Made by a program: the position numbers and the translations under genes | Notes under the pieces: generated by a model | The model's database searches: none | What the model was told of the DNA's origin: nothing | Seen by the model: only the letters and a program-made list of their open reading frames with translations | DNA from: an uncultured Bacteroidales bacterium | Lineage (GTDB): Bacteria > Bacteroidota > Bacteroidia > Bacteroidales > Bacteroidaceae | DNA length: 64,000 nucleotides | NCBI GenBank assembly: GCA_902798615.1 | Contig: CADBXL010000005.1 | Coordinates: 34,821 to 98,820 of the forward strand | Reading direction: 5' to 3' | Shown: one piece after another, positions 53,456 through 62,375 of the stretch | Layout: every line of letters starts with the position of its first letter | Position numbering within the stretch: the stretch's first letter is position 1

Positions 53456-53511
53456 ATTCAGAAAGTTAGCTATTTCGCGATAAAAAACGTTTGTTAGCTC
53501 ACTTTCTGAAT
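53456..53511. repeat. Long hairpin behind the membrane protein gene
   Basis: Arms of 16 bases at 53456-53471 and 53496-53511 pair at 15 of 16 positions with a 24-base loop. There is no T tract. The rest of the 53441-53782 gap is AT-rich, ending with a -7-like TTACTTTG at 53748-53755. Confidence 0.6.
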
Positions 53512-53782
53512 AATTTCTAACAACTAGAAAAAATATGAATTTAACGTATTTAACATTTGTTAGGGGGACAGGATTCACTTTTATAAAAAAAATATGTTGC
53601 AATGTTATGGAAGCATATACTTTAATTATGCATTGATTTTTGCATTTTTGTATTTTTTTGAGTGCTTCTGAAATTTTAAATGCATACTTATTTTGACTTA
53701 CTGCTTAATTACAGCCAATTACACTATTTCTCCATTATATCATTATGTTACTTTGCACCATTAATTCTAAATATATACGAAA

Positions 53783-54169
53783 ATGGATGCACAAGAAACA
53801 ACATTCAATGACCTCCCAGTAATCATCGGGAATCTCGCCAGTAAGATTGAAAAAATCGAGAATCTGCTTTTATCCGTTAATGAACAGCTGAAGAAGAGCA
53901 AGTCGGAAACAGAGCATATTCCAATGAACTTAAAAGAAGCATGTGAGTTTCTAAAGGTCAAGAGGGGGACAATGTACTATTATCTGGAAAAACGTTTAAT
54001 ACCTGCTACCCGTTCTGGTAAAAGCTACCTTTTCTTCAAGGATGAGCTTATAAGATGGGCTGAGTCCAGTCATAATAATGTACAAGTACAGACACCAGAA
54101 GAGTTACATGCTGAGATTGTTAAAAATAGCAGGAAAAGAACAGGAAACAGACGGGAATTACCAGGTTGA
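53783..54169 (+). CDS. Small coiled-coil HTH protein (excisionase-like), first copy
   Basis: A 128-residue protein. Residues 10-45 form a likely coiled coil (NLASKIEKIENLLLSVNEQLK). A helix-turn-helix of the HTH_17/DNA-binding excisionase kind follows (about 50-95): MNLKEACEFLKVKRGTMYYYLEKRLIPATRSGKSYLFFKDEL in outline. The C-terminal tail is basic (SRKRTGNRR). It resembles the gene at 55296 and single units of the eight-HTH protein. Probably a recombination directionality factor or regulator of the ICE. Confidence 0.8.
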   Translation: MDAQETTFNDLPVIIGNLASKIEKIENLLLSVNEQLKKSKSETEHIPMNLKEACEFLKVKRGTMYYYLEKRLIPATRSGKSYLFFKDELIRWAESSHNNVQVQTPEELHAEIVKNSRKRTGNRRELPG

Positions 54170-54207
54170 ATAAGGTAATTCTGGCAAAAGTATGCAGTTT
54201 TTTAGTC

Positions 54208-54244
54208 TTGTGCAGATAGATTGCACAAAAAATACTTACCTTTG
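54208..54244 (+). promoter_or_regulatory. Promoter with overlapping dyad
   Basis: TTGTGCA (54208-54214) and TGCACAA (54222-54228) are perfect inverted arms. TACCTTTG follows at 54237-54244, so the dyad covers the -33 region and may be an operator. Confidence 0.45.
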
Positions 54245-54335
54245 TACCCGATATTCAATCATATTTTTAATGAAAGGGACTAGATAGATATTGTAGTATT
54301 GTAAGAACTACATAAATTGTCTAATTTATTTACTC

Positions 54336-54395
54336 ACTCACAAAAAGATCTTATGAAACGGAGAAATCAATCTGCCGTTCTCTCTCTTTTTGTGT
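54336..54395. repeat. Hairpin at the start of the unknown ICE gene
   Basis: CACAAAAAG (about 54336) pairs with CTTTTTGTG (about 54385-54393), enclosing an AACGG/CCGTT pair. The right arm overlaps the TTG start at 54390, so it could affect translation or be a terminator with a T run. Confidence 0.45.
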
Positions 54396-55127
54396 AACCG
54401 TTGTCTCGTACAATGTACAAGAACTGAGATTGAACAGCCCGAAGTCGATGAACTTTGGGTTCTTTTTCGTGCTGCACATGAGCAGTACCAGTCACAAATT
54501 GTCAATGGCAAAAAGCTTTACCATCGCTTTGTCAATGACTTTATCAGCTATCACCTACCCTACTTTGGTCAGGATGAGCATCGTATAAGAATGCACATCA
54601 GTAATGTCAGCAGTCTTTATGAGCTGTTGACCGAACGTCATGACCTCATAAAGAGGTTCTTTACTAAAGAGAACTTTACATATGAGGACTGTCAGGCTAT
54701 GCTCAGAGAGTTCAATACTGTCGAGTTGGTCTATGATCATTCTAGGCAGATGGCAAGGTTCAATGACGACCAGATTATTCTTTTGATGAAGTACATCAAC
54801 GAAGAGAAATTGTTTGACCATGACATTGATGAGTTTGAGTTAAGAGGTTTTTTCAGCTGTACGCTGAAGGAATCTTTAGTTGCAAGGAAAACGACATGGC
54901 TCCTTCTCCTGCTAAATGCTCTGGCTCATGAGAAGCTCTTAGTAAGGGGGTGGCAGAAACTCATTGTAGAGAACCAATTGCTCAAATCAAACAAGGCAAG
55001 GAAGCCGATCACCAAGTCTGCAATATCTTCAAACATCAGCCGTAAGAGAAATGTCTTATGTCAGTCAGGGAGTGAATTGGATCCATTCAAGAGTTTAATC
55101 ATTAAACTGAAAGAGTATGTAAAATGA
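54390..55127 (+). CDS. ICE protein of unknown function
   Basis: A 245-residue, mainly helical, soluble protein with no signal peptide. The C-terminal half has a pattern LRGFFSCTLKESLVARK...LLLLLNALAHEKLL...GWQKLI that I associate loosely with C-terminal modules of other Bacteroidetes ICE proteins, without a name. Start codon uncertain: the frame opens at TTG 54390 and has no ATG before residue 68. It lies between the two small HTH genes. Confidence 0.6.
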   Translation: MCNRCLVQCTRTEIEQPEVDELWVLFRAAHEQYQSQIVNGKKLYHRFVNDFISYHLPYFGQDEHRIRMHISNVSSLYELLTERHDLIKRFFTKENFTYEDCQAMLREFNTVELVYDHSRQMARFNDDQIILLMKYINEEKLFDHDIDEFELRGFFSCTLKESLVARKTTWLLLLLNALAHEKLLVRGWQKLIVENQLLKSNKARKPITKSAISSNISRKRNVLCQSGSELDPFKSLIIKLKEYVK

Positions 55128-55136
55128 AAGTAAGGC

Positions 55137-55208
55137 AACCAAGTGAAATAAAAAAAGGTTGAGAAAATGGTTGACCAAAGGTAAAGGTCAACATCGCGTC
55201 ACTTGGTT
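55137..55208. promoter_or_regulatory. Nested dyads overlapping a promoter (operator candidate)
   Basis: Outer arms AACCAAGTGA (55137-55146) and TCACTTGGTT (55199-55208) are perfect. Inner arms GTTGACC (55170-55176) and GGTCAAC (55186-55192) are perfect. The right outer arm contains the -33 TTG of the next promoter. Confidence 0.5.
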
Positions 55209-55232
55209 TACGACATATTGGGAGTACCTTTG
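55203..55232 (+). promoter_or_regulatory. Promoter of the second small HTH gene
   Basis: TTG at 55203-55205, 19 bases, TACCTTTG at 55225-55232. A short GGGG...CCCC hairpin follows in the leader near 55254-55268. Confidence 0.6.
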
Positions 55233-55295
55233 CCGCCGAATCGGTTCGTTTCGGGGGGTAGCTCCCCTATTGTCTAACATAAAATAAATACATAC

Positions 55296-55631
55296 ATGGA
55301 CCAAGGGATTATCGATATGAAGGTATTGGCAAAGAAACTAGACCTTCTAGAGATGCGAATAAAAGAACTTGAAGACGTAAACATGAAATTGTTGATCAAA
55401 CGACTAGAAAAGGTGGAATGTGACCAGTATGTCCAGAAGGATGTCTTTACGACTGAAGAAGCATGTCAGTTTCTTGATATATCACCTTCCCAGCTATACA
55501 AGCTTACCAGTAAACAAAAAATACCGCATTATAAGCCACGTGGAAAGATGGTATATTTCGACAAGAAAGAACTTGTCAAGTGGCTTAAGAGAAATCACAA
55601 AAATGAAGTTCTAGTAAATGATACAGAATAA
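55296..55631 (+). CDS. Small coiled-coil HTH protein (excisionase-like), second copy
   Basis: A 111-residue paralogue of the 53783 gene. Residues 5-45 form a coiled coil (LAKKLDLLEMRIKELEDVN). The HTH_17 domain follows (about 50-95: VFTTEEACQFLDISPSQLY, then KIPHYKPRGKMVYF wing). It begins a unit with the small ORF, RepA-like ATPase and primase. Likely DNA-binding control of replication or excision. Confidence 0.8.
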   Translation: MDQGIIDMKVLAKKLDLLEMRIKELEDVNMKLLIKRLEKVECDQYVQKDVFTTEEACQFLDISPSQLYKLTSKQKIPHYKPRGKMVYFDKKELVKWLKRNHKNEVLVNDTE

Positions 55632-55657
55632 GATACAGGTTCAAAAAATATGACGTT

Positions 55658-55780
55658 ATGATTGATGAAGCAAAAGAATATACAGATGATTATCTGACTG
55701 TAGTCCTTAAAAAAGCAGAGATTGTTCTCAGTCACATAAAATCAACAAGATTACAAAATGACAAAGAAAAAGAACATTGA
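55658..55780 (+). CDS. Possible small ORF before the RepA-like gene
   Basis: A 40-codon frame starting at an ATG and ending at 55780, overlapping the next start (55758) by 23 bases. The peptide (MIDEAKEYTDDYLTVVL...) has an ordinary amino-acid mix. It may be a coupled small protein or just a leader. No family known. Confidence 0.4.
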   Translation: MIDEAKEYTDDYLTVVLKKAEIVLSHIKSTRLQNDKEKEH

Positions 55781-56879
55781 CAACAACATAATACATTCAA
55801 ACAAAGGTTCCCTGGAGATCAGTATGTTAGGTAAGGATGAATTTACCGATGCAGAACTGGAACAAATACTCAATCAGGGAGAGGTAAAGGCAACGGAGAA
55901 GCCTCCATTACCGCCGCAGATATTGTGGGTAGGTGATTGCACATTAGCGACTTTTGGCAATTTCAGTGCATCTACGGGTAAGGCAAAGTCCAAGAAGACG
56001 TTTAATCTGTCAGCGATGGTAGCTGCATCGATCATCAATGGTACAGTCCTCAATTATAGGGCAAGCCTTCCTGAAGGCAAGCGTAAGATAATCTACTTCG
56101 ATACAGAGCAAAGCCGCTATCATTGTCATAATGTAGTGGAAAGGATATATCGGCTTGCAGGTCTCAGTCTGAAGAAAGATGATAAAAGAATCAAGATGTA
56201 TGGTCTTCGCGAGTTCACACCTGCCCTTCGTATTGCACTCATTGATTATTCATTGAGAAAGAGCGAAGGTGTAGGACTTGTAATCATCGACGGACTACGA
56301 GACCTGATGTATGATATCAACAACGCCAAGGAATCTACGGATGTTATGACAATGCTGATGGCATGGACAAGCAAATATGAGCTCCATATCCATTGCGTAC
56401 TGCATTTGAACAAAAACGACAATAATACCAGAGGTCATATCGGTACGGAACTGGAGAATAAGGCAGAGACTGTCCTTGTTATCAGCAAGGACAAGACAGA
56501 CTCCAATATCAGTGAGGTAAGGCCAATGCACATGAGGGACAAGGAGTTTACTTCATTTGCATTTGAGATTGACGATAATTCGCTGCCTGTACTTTCTGAC
56601 GGATGCCATGTCACAGTGCTGAAACCGAAAGACAAACCTCTGACGTCACTAACAAACGACATTCATCTAACCGTTCTAAAAAAACTCTTCGAGACATCGC
56701 TCTCTGTGAAATATGAAGAACTTGTTGATTTGCTGATGAAAGCTTATGCATCTGAAGGTTACAAAAAGGGCAGGAACGGCGTGAAGGATTTACTGAAGGC
56801 TCTGATGAACAAGAACATCATCACTCATGCCTCCGGAATCTACCAATTCAATCAGGAAATCCTAAGCACAGATGATTGA
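55758..56879 (+). CDS. RepA-like AAA ATPase (RecA-fold)
   Basis: A 373-residue protein of the AAA_25/RepA helicase-like group used by Bacteroidetes mobile elements. The P-loop is a variant, SASTGKAKSKKTF (GKxKSKKT, about 70-82). IIYFDTEQSRYHCHNVVERI follows, then a Walker B VGLVIIDGLRDLMYD (about 174-188), and VLHLNKND...GHIGTELENKAETVLVI. The C-terminal helices resemble a winged domain. It probably unwinds or loads a helicase during replication of the excised ICE, together with the primase that follows 86 bases on. Confidence 0.85.
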   Translation: MTKKKNIDNNIIHSNKGSLEISMLGKDEFTDAELEQILNQGEVKATEKPPLPPQILWVGDCTLATFGNFSASTGKAKSKKTFNLSAMVAASIINGTVLNYRASLPEGKRKIIYFDTEQSRYHCHNVVERIYRLAGLSLKKDDKRIKMYGLREFTPALRIALIDYSLRKSEGVGLVIIDGLRDLMYDINNAKESTDVMTMLMAWTSKYELHIHCVLHLNKNDNNTRGHIGTELENKAETVLVISKDKTDSNISEVRPMHMRDKEFTSFAFEIDDNSLPVLSDGCHVTVLKPKDKPLTSLTNDIHLTVLKKLFETSLSVKYEELVDLLMKAYASEGYKKGRNGVKDLLKALMNKNIITHASGIYQFNQEILSTDD

Positions 56880-56965
56880 GTTTACAAGTTTAAGTTTAAG
56901 GGCGTGTATATATATAAACTAATAATATGGCGTACATTTGCGTAAGCGCATGTATATAATTTAAT

Positions 56966-57901
56966 ATGACAATAATGGAAATTCGATCCGTAAGCATTAG
57001 GCAATACCTTGATGTTACGGGACATAGTATAGCATACATAAGAAGGGGCAAGTACTTCTATCTTTCTCCATATCGGGCAGAGAATAATCCATCCTTTGCT
57101 GTTAATCCGGACGAGAACCTTTGGTATGACTATGCAACAAGAGAAGGAGGTAACATTATAAATCTTCATAGTAAGTTGAATCCCAATCTCGATAACCATC
57201 ATGTCCTGAAGGAACTACAAGAGATTATACAAAAGTTCAATCTTCAATATAGTGAGGACTATGAATCACGTATAAAGGAACAACAGAATCAAGAAAGTAG
57301 TCTTCAGGAAAAACGGAAGAATGGGGAGTCAGAGACAATCATTACAGGAATATACGAACTCTCGCATCCCTATCTCCGAGACTATATTCTGGAAAGAAGA
57401 ATTGATTTTGATATAGCAAGGCAGTATTGCAAGGAAGTCCACTACTCTATCTACGGAAAACAGTATTATGCGATTGCCTTTACGAATATAGAAGGAGGAA
57501 TAGAAGCCAGAAATAAATACTGTAAACGCAGTATAGGAAAGAAAACAATATCGGCTATTTATCAATATAACAATCCTTTGAGACGATGCTGTGTCTTTGA
57601 AGGTTTCTTCAACATGCTTACTTATGTAACGATGAAAAGGTGGATGGACATCGGATTATGCATTGATGAAGACTGTGACTACTTTGTCATGAACTCGGTC
57701 GGGAATCTGAAATCACTTCTACCCTACCTTGCTGACTATGACAAGATACACTGCTATCTGGATAATGATGAAGCTGGTATCAAGACAACAGAGAAGATAC
57801 TTAGTGTATATCCTGATAATGCCGTTGACGAATCCGTCCGTTATAAAGCCTATAACGACTTAAACGATGTCATCAATGGTATTATGATGAATCAGAAATA
57901 A
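56966..57901 (+). CDS. Toprim/CHC2-like primase
   Basis: A 311-residue primase-type protein. The N-terminus (about 10-75) matches the cysteine-free CHC2-like domain of Bacteroidetes element primases: LSPYRAENNPSFAVNPDENLWYDYATREGGNIINL, with no metal-binding Cys. The C-terminal half is a Toprim domain: FEGFFNMLTYV with the catalytic Glu, MNSVGNL, and CYLDNDEAGIKT with the paired acidic residues (DND). It starts 86 bases after the RepA-like gene and likely synthesises primers for ICE DNA. Confidence 0.82.
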   Translation: MTIMEIRSVSIRQYLDVTGHSIAYIRRGKYFYLSPYRAENNPSFAVNPDENLWYDYATREGGNIINLHSKLNPNLDNHHVLKELQEIIQKFNLQYSEDYESRIKEQQNQESSLQEKRKNGESETIITGIYELSHPYLRDYILERRIDFDIARQYCKEVHYSIYGKQYYAIAFTNIEGGIEARNKYCKRSIGKKTISAIYQYNNPLRRCCVFEGFFNMLTYVTMKRWMDIGLCIDEDCDYFVMNSVGNLKSLLPYLADYDKIHCYLDNDEAGIKTTEKILSVYPDNAVDESVRYKAYNDLNDVINGIMMNQK

Positions 57902-58282
57902 CAGAATAAATATCAATTCGGTTATTTATATCTTTGTATTCTATGCGAACAGGAATAGATGAACACTTACGGCCATCCTTTATTGGTATCAAGCCCTTGA
58001 GGATTGAAAACTGAAATATAAATTTTCTTTTTGTTTTATAGCCATAGAATTTCTCTATTCGTTGTTCGTATAGAGACCGATTAACAGAGGGAGTGATTGG
58101 GTTGCAGTCACAAGTAATATACATGTGTAAACAGTTGTCTGGTTTTTCTTCTTGAAAAAAACTAAAAATTCAGAACCCAAAATTACAAATGAGTAATACT
58201 CGAAATTACCATTTAAATAATAATGGGATTCTTCATGTTTTGACATTTTGAGTTCTCGTTGATAAGTATAAGATGAAATCAA
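57882..58282 (-). pseudogene. Possible decayed minus-strand gene
   Basis: Two overlapping minus-strand frames (58282-58055 and 58124-57882) have fairly ordinary composition and could be one gene broken by a frameshift near 58090. The proximal part has ATG at 58246 (MSKHEESHYYLNGNFEYY). The tail overlaps the primase stop by 20 bases. No family recognised; may be chance. Confidence 0.25.
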
Positions 58283-58751
58283 GAAAGACGATTATCAATG
58301 TACCATTAAAGCTATATCCAAAATTGTGATTTTAATACAAAATTCAACATATACTAACCAATTCAATTTTTTTTCAAAAAAAAATGCATAAAATAGCGAG
58401 AAAGTGAAATTAATTTATTACTTTTGTCGCATTAAACTGAGATATATTGAAGATGTAAATCCTTCAAGTTTCTACTTCGGGCAGTTTACCCTCCAGATGG
58501 AATAGTTCATGTTCTGATCCACTGTCATACTCTTATGATCCGATAAAGCTATTTGCCTATAGAAAATGAGCTTTGCTGGTACAGAAATGCAAGAGGCAAC
58601 ATCCTAGATATAACAAGTTTTCTGACCATGTAAAAATGGAGAAAAACACTTTTTCCTCGCAGAACGGCTTTTTCATTTAGACATTGGTTCGAACTATAAC
58701 AGAAAAGCAATAAAACTATATAATATTATTTTACTAATATAATTTGTTATT
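57902..58751. other. AT-rich gap between primase and helicase genes
   Basis: 850 bases without a clear gene. They contain the doubtful minus-strand frame above, a -7-like TACTTTTG at 58419-58426 without a -33 TTG, and a hairpin GAGAAAAA/TTTTTCCTC (58639-58658). The rest has no structure I can name. This gap may mark the join of a cargo gene. Confidence 0.5.
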
Positions 58752-61700
58752 ATGAAGCATATATCAATCAGAGTACCATGGCATGATATGAAATGGAATG
58801 GACATGTGTGTAATAGTCCATCAAACAACCCTTTCTGTATGATGCTCAAGAACATTTTCGAAGCAAAGAATTGCCAAAAGGAAGAAAGCGTTGCAGCAAA
58901 AGAATGGAATGTACTTTCCGTTGATGATTTGCCTGCATGCAAGGGTGAGAATGGTGGTTTTATGAATGAAAAACCATATAAGCGTAAGTTTACCCATGTT
59001 TATAATCATAACAACAATGATATTCCACAAAGATATCTTATACCTAAAATTGTAGAAATCCCTGAGTATTCTTTTTGGGGAATCCCTTTTCGCTATTTAT
59101 CAAGAGATAATAGTGACTATTTAGATGATAGATTTCCTTATTTTGCAGAAGATGAAGATGCTCCATTCCCATCAGGATGGGTCTTTGGACGTTTAAGACA
59201 ATATGATATCTTAAATTGGTTTAAGTCTAATATTGTCGTTGGCAAATCTCTTGTGACATTTTATTGCAAAAATGGCAATCCTGTGGATGAAGATTCTCGA
59301 CGTATTATAATAGGTCTAGGCGAGATTTGTAATGTTAGTCCCATTTTGGAATACGAAAGTACAATTAATAAGTCTTATCCATTTTGGGAGTTATTAATGT
59401 CCCATTCCATTCGTAACGATTTGAAAGATTCTAAGGGATTCCTTCTGCCATATCATGAGTATCTTGAACTAGATGAAGCTCTTATTAGGGAAAAGACTGG
59501 CCTTTCAAAGAGCGAAGCCATTTATGAGATAAAATTAACCCTAGACAAGTTTGGTGATAATGACAAGTTATTGAAAGAACTCTCGTATGGTTGTGAGTAT
59601 ATAAGTGATCATAATATGCTTATAATACTCAATGCAGCTCGTATATGTTTAGAAAATGTAAGAAAACATGGACTTGTAGGCGGTGATTGGAATAGGCAAC
59701 TAAGGTGGATTGATGATAAAATTGCTCAAGTAAAGTCTTTAATCGGCCCATTTCCTTCATTTGCTGAGGGGTTGAGAACTTTAGGGTTCAATTATGCTTA
59801 CTTAATAGAGCAAGACCTTCGCAATAATGATTTCTGCAGAGTAAAGGATAATCCTTGGGAATCTTTTGACAAACTCGTTAATGGTCTAATCAAAATAGAT
59901 AATGCTGTTTACAATGTTGAGTTGCAGAAATATAAAAAGACATGGATTAGTGTTCCTGAAGATGCGAAACAAGTACTTGAGCTTCTCAGCCGATTTGAAA
60001 TAGATACTGAAATAATGGATTCATGGTACAATGATCCTGAATGGTATGAAGATCTCATAGCGAATCCGTACTTGTTAAGTGAACAGGAGGATGAAGTGAC
60101 TCCAGAAATGGTAGATATAGGAGTTGTTGCAGACCCTGTTATTCAGGGAAATTTTACACCCCGGCATCCATCATGTATTGTAACCAAAATAGATGAAAGA
60201 CGCATAAGAGCGTTTGTCATTAATAAGTTGAAGCTCAAGAGTAGCGAAGGTGATACACTTGTATCGATAAAAGAGCTGAATGACTACTTGAATGAGATTT
60301 TAGCCAAAGATAATTTAAAGTTGCCTGTACATTTCTTTAATACTTATAAAGATTTTATGAGTGAAAGACTGTGTATAGTTAATGACACGGCTATTCAACT
60401 TGATGATTTTTACGAAATGGAGTCATATCTTCGTAATGTTTTTGTGGCTAGAGCCAAGAAATCGGTAAAAATACCATTGAATGAAGATTGGAGTTTTAAA
60501 GTGAAATCTGTAGCAGGATATGACGCAACAGACGAGAGAAGTGTGCGAGCAGCAGAAACACAGATACGTGCTCTTGAAATGTTCGCATCTAAAAGGCTTT
60601 CTGTGCTTACAGGAGCTGCAGGAACAGGTAAAACATCTGTCGTTGAAGCTTTCCTAAATAGTCAGCAGATAAAAAATGAAGGAGTTTTATTACTTGCTCC
60701 AACAGGTAAAGCTCGAGTAAAACTTGGCAAACAATCAAAATATGGAGAAGCTTTAACAGTTGCCCAATTCTTAACTCGACAGGGTTATTTTGATTGGGAT
60801 AAAATGCTACCTTGTCTAAATGAAAACGGTCGTAAGTATTCTAGGAGTAAGAATGTGATAATAGATGAATGCTCTATGCTTACTATGACGGATTTTTATG
60901 TTCTATTGAATGCATTAGACCTTTCTGTTATTAATAGAATTATTTTAATAGGAGATCCGTATCAGCTACCTCCGATTGGAGATGGCAGAACTTTTGCTGA
61001 TCTATGTAATTATTTAAAGAAAGAGATAACAGATGCCATCACTAGTTTGAAAATTGTCGTGAGAACTATTCAAACTGGCGATTCTGATATTCTGTCATTA
61101 GCATCTTGGTTTTCAGGTGAAAAGCCCAACAAGAATGCGGATGAAATTTTCGACAAGATTCAACAAGGGAAGTTAATGGGCGATTTGTCTGTATATACAT
61201 GGAAAGAAGAAAGTCTTTTAAAGGACACTATTGCTAGTGTACTCGATAAAGAACTTGAAGATAAGAATTTATCTATTAAGGATCGAATTATAAAAGAAAT
61301 AGGAATTAATGATATAGATTCTGCACAAAATGATCCTGGAGTAGTCGAGAATTTTCAAGTTCTTTCTCCTGTTAAATATCCAGCTTGGGGAACATTCCAA
61401 TTAAACTCGTATTTTCAAGATTTTGTGGAAAGTAACAAATCAAGCATTTCCATTACAATCTTTCCAAATACATTATATGCTGGTGATAAAGTTATTCAAT
61501 TAAAGAACGCTAAGATGACTTCTTATCCTTCAAAGAATGATCAACAGTTGTCAAATGGACAAATTGGTTTTGTAAATTACATAAACAAAGGAAAATCTGC
61601 ACAAGTTTTCTTCTCTGGAATAAGTAATGAGTCTTTTTATTATAATTCTCAGAGAAGTGATGAATCTGAGCAAATCATAGATCTAGCATATGCAATAACA

Positions 61701-62375
61701 ATACACAAGAGCCAAGGTAGTGATTTTAATACCGTTCTTGTCGTTTTGCCTAAGAATGGACTAATTCTTTCTCGTGAATTGATTTATACAGCATTGACAC
61801 GAGCAAGAAAGAAACTCATTTTGCTTGTAGAAGACAATATGCAATGGTTAATGGAATATTCAAAACCCCAAAATTCGATATTAGCAAGACGCAATACAAA
61901 CCTGTTTGAATATTCTGTACGAGAAGAGAGAATATCTGTGCCATTTGTAGAAGGTTTGATTCACAAGACTCTATCTGGTGTTATAGTACGAAGTAAATCA
62001 GAAGTGATTATTGCTGACGATCTTTTCAGAGCGGGTATACAATTCGAATATGAAAAGCAAATAGAAGAAAACGGCCATCGTTGTATACCTGATTTTACTA
62101 TAGAAGATGCAAGCGGTGATACTATAATTTGGGAACATTTGGGACTGCTTGATAATCCGTCTTATAAAGCATCATGGAAAAAGAAACTGGCTTTTTATAA
62201 TTCCATAGGATTTGTTGAAGGTGTAAACCTCTTTACTACTTGTGATCATGAAGGAGGTAGTATAGATTCAAATGAAATAAAGGTAGTTGTAGATAAAATA
62301 AAAGAATTAGTAGTAGTTTCAACAAGCTTATCTCAACATATGGATAAGGAAAAAAGAAGAAAAAGGAAAAAGTAA
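58752..62375 (+). CDS. RecD-like helicase with C-terminal PD-(D/E)XK-like domain (possible defence cargo)
   Basis: A 1207-residue protein. The N-terminus (ISIRVPWHDMKWNGHVC) and the next ~600 residues do not match a named domain. The helicase has Walker A LTGAAGTGKTS (about 620-630), LLAPTGKARVKLG, Walker B VIIDECSML (about 702), GDPYQLPPIGDGR (about 734), ITIHKSQGSDF (about 982) and YTALTRARK (about 1012), the RecD2/UvrD order. The C-terminus has RSKSEVIIADDLF, CIPDFTIEDA and IIWEHLG (about 1079-1130), a spaced E...D...E pattern like PD-(D/E)XK nucleases. Codon use is more AT-rich than the integrase and primase genes. A phage-defence role is inference from location and architecture. Confidence 0.75.
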   Translation: MKHISIRVPWHDMKWNGHVCNSPSNNPFCMMLKNIFEAKNCQKEESVAAKEWNVLSVDDLPACKGENGGFMNEKPYKRKFTHVYNHNNNDIPQRYLIPKIVEIPEYSFWGIPFRYLSRDNSDYLDDRFPYFAEDEDAPFPSGWVFGRLRQYDILNWFKSNIVVGKSLVTFYCKNGNPVDEDSRRIIIGLGEICNVSPILEYESTINKSYPFWELLMSHSIRNDLKDSKGFLLPYHEYLELDEALIREKTGLSKSEAIYEIKLTLDKFGDNDKLLKELSYGCEYISDHNMLIILNAARICLENVRKHGLVGGDWNRQLRWIDDKIAQVKSLIGPFPSFAEGLRTLGFNYAYLIEQDLRNNDFCRVKDNPWESFDKLVNGLIKIDNAVYNVELQKYKKTWISVPEDAKQVLELLSRFEIDTEIMDSWYNDPEWYEDLIANPYLLSEQEDEVTPEMVDIGVVADPVIQGNFTPRHPSCIVTKIDERRIRAFVINKLKLKSSEGDTLVSIKELNDYLNEILAKDNLKLPVHFFNTYKDFMSERLCIVNDTAIQLDDFYEMESYLRNVFVARAKKSVKIPLNEDWSFKVKSVAGYDATDERSVRAAETQIRALEMFASKRLSVLTGAAGTGKTSVVEAFLNSQQIKNEGVLLLAPTGKARVKLGKQSKYGEALTVAQFLTRQGYFDWDKMLPCLNENGRKYSRSKNVIIDECSMLTMTDFYVLLNALDLSVINRIILIGDPYQLPPIGDGRTFADLCNYLKKEITDAITSLKIVVRTIQTGDSDILSLASWFSGEKPNKNADEIFDKIQQGKLMGDLSVYTWKEESLLKDTIASVLDKELEDKNLSIKDRIIKEIGINDIDSAQNDPGVVENFQVLSPVKYPAWGTFQLNSYFQDFVESNKSSISITIFPNTLYAGDKVIQLKNAKMTSYPSKNDQQLSNGQIGFVNYINKGKSAQVFFSGISNESFYYNSQRSDESEQIIDLAYAITIHKSQGSDFNTVLVVLPKNGLILSRELIYTALTRARKKLILLVEDNMQWLMEYSKPQNSILARRNTNLFEYSVREERISVPFVEGLIHKTLSGVIVRSKSEVIIADDLFRAGIQFEYEKQIEENGHRCIPDFTIEDASGDTIIWEHLGLLDNPSYKASWKKKLAFYNSIGFVEGVNLFTTCDHEGGSIDSNEIKVVVDKIKELVVVSTSLSQHMDKEKRRKRKK

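Noticed and set aside
54390-55127. RteC-family regulator
   Set aside because: Length and position fit, but I could not match the RteC sequence pattern, so it is left unnamed.
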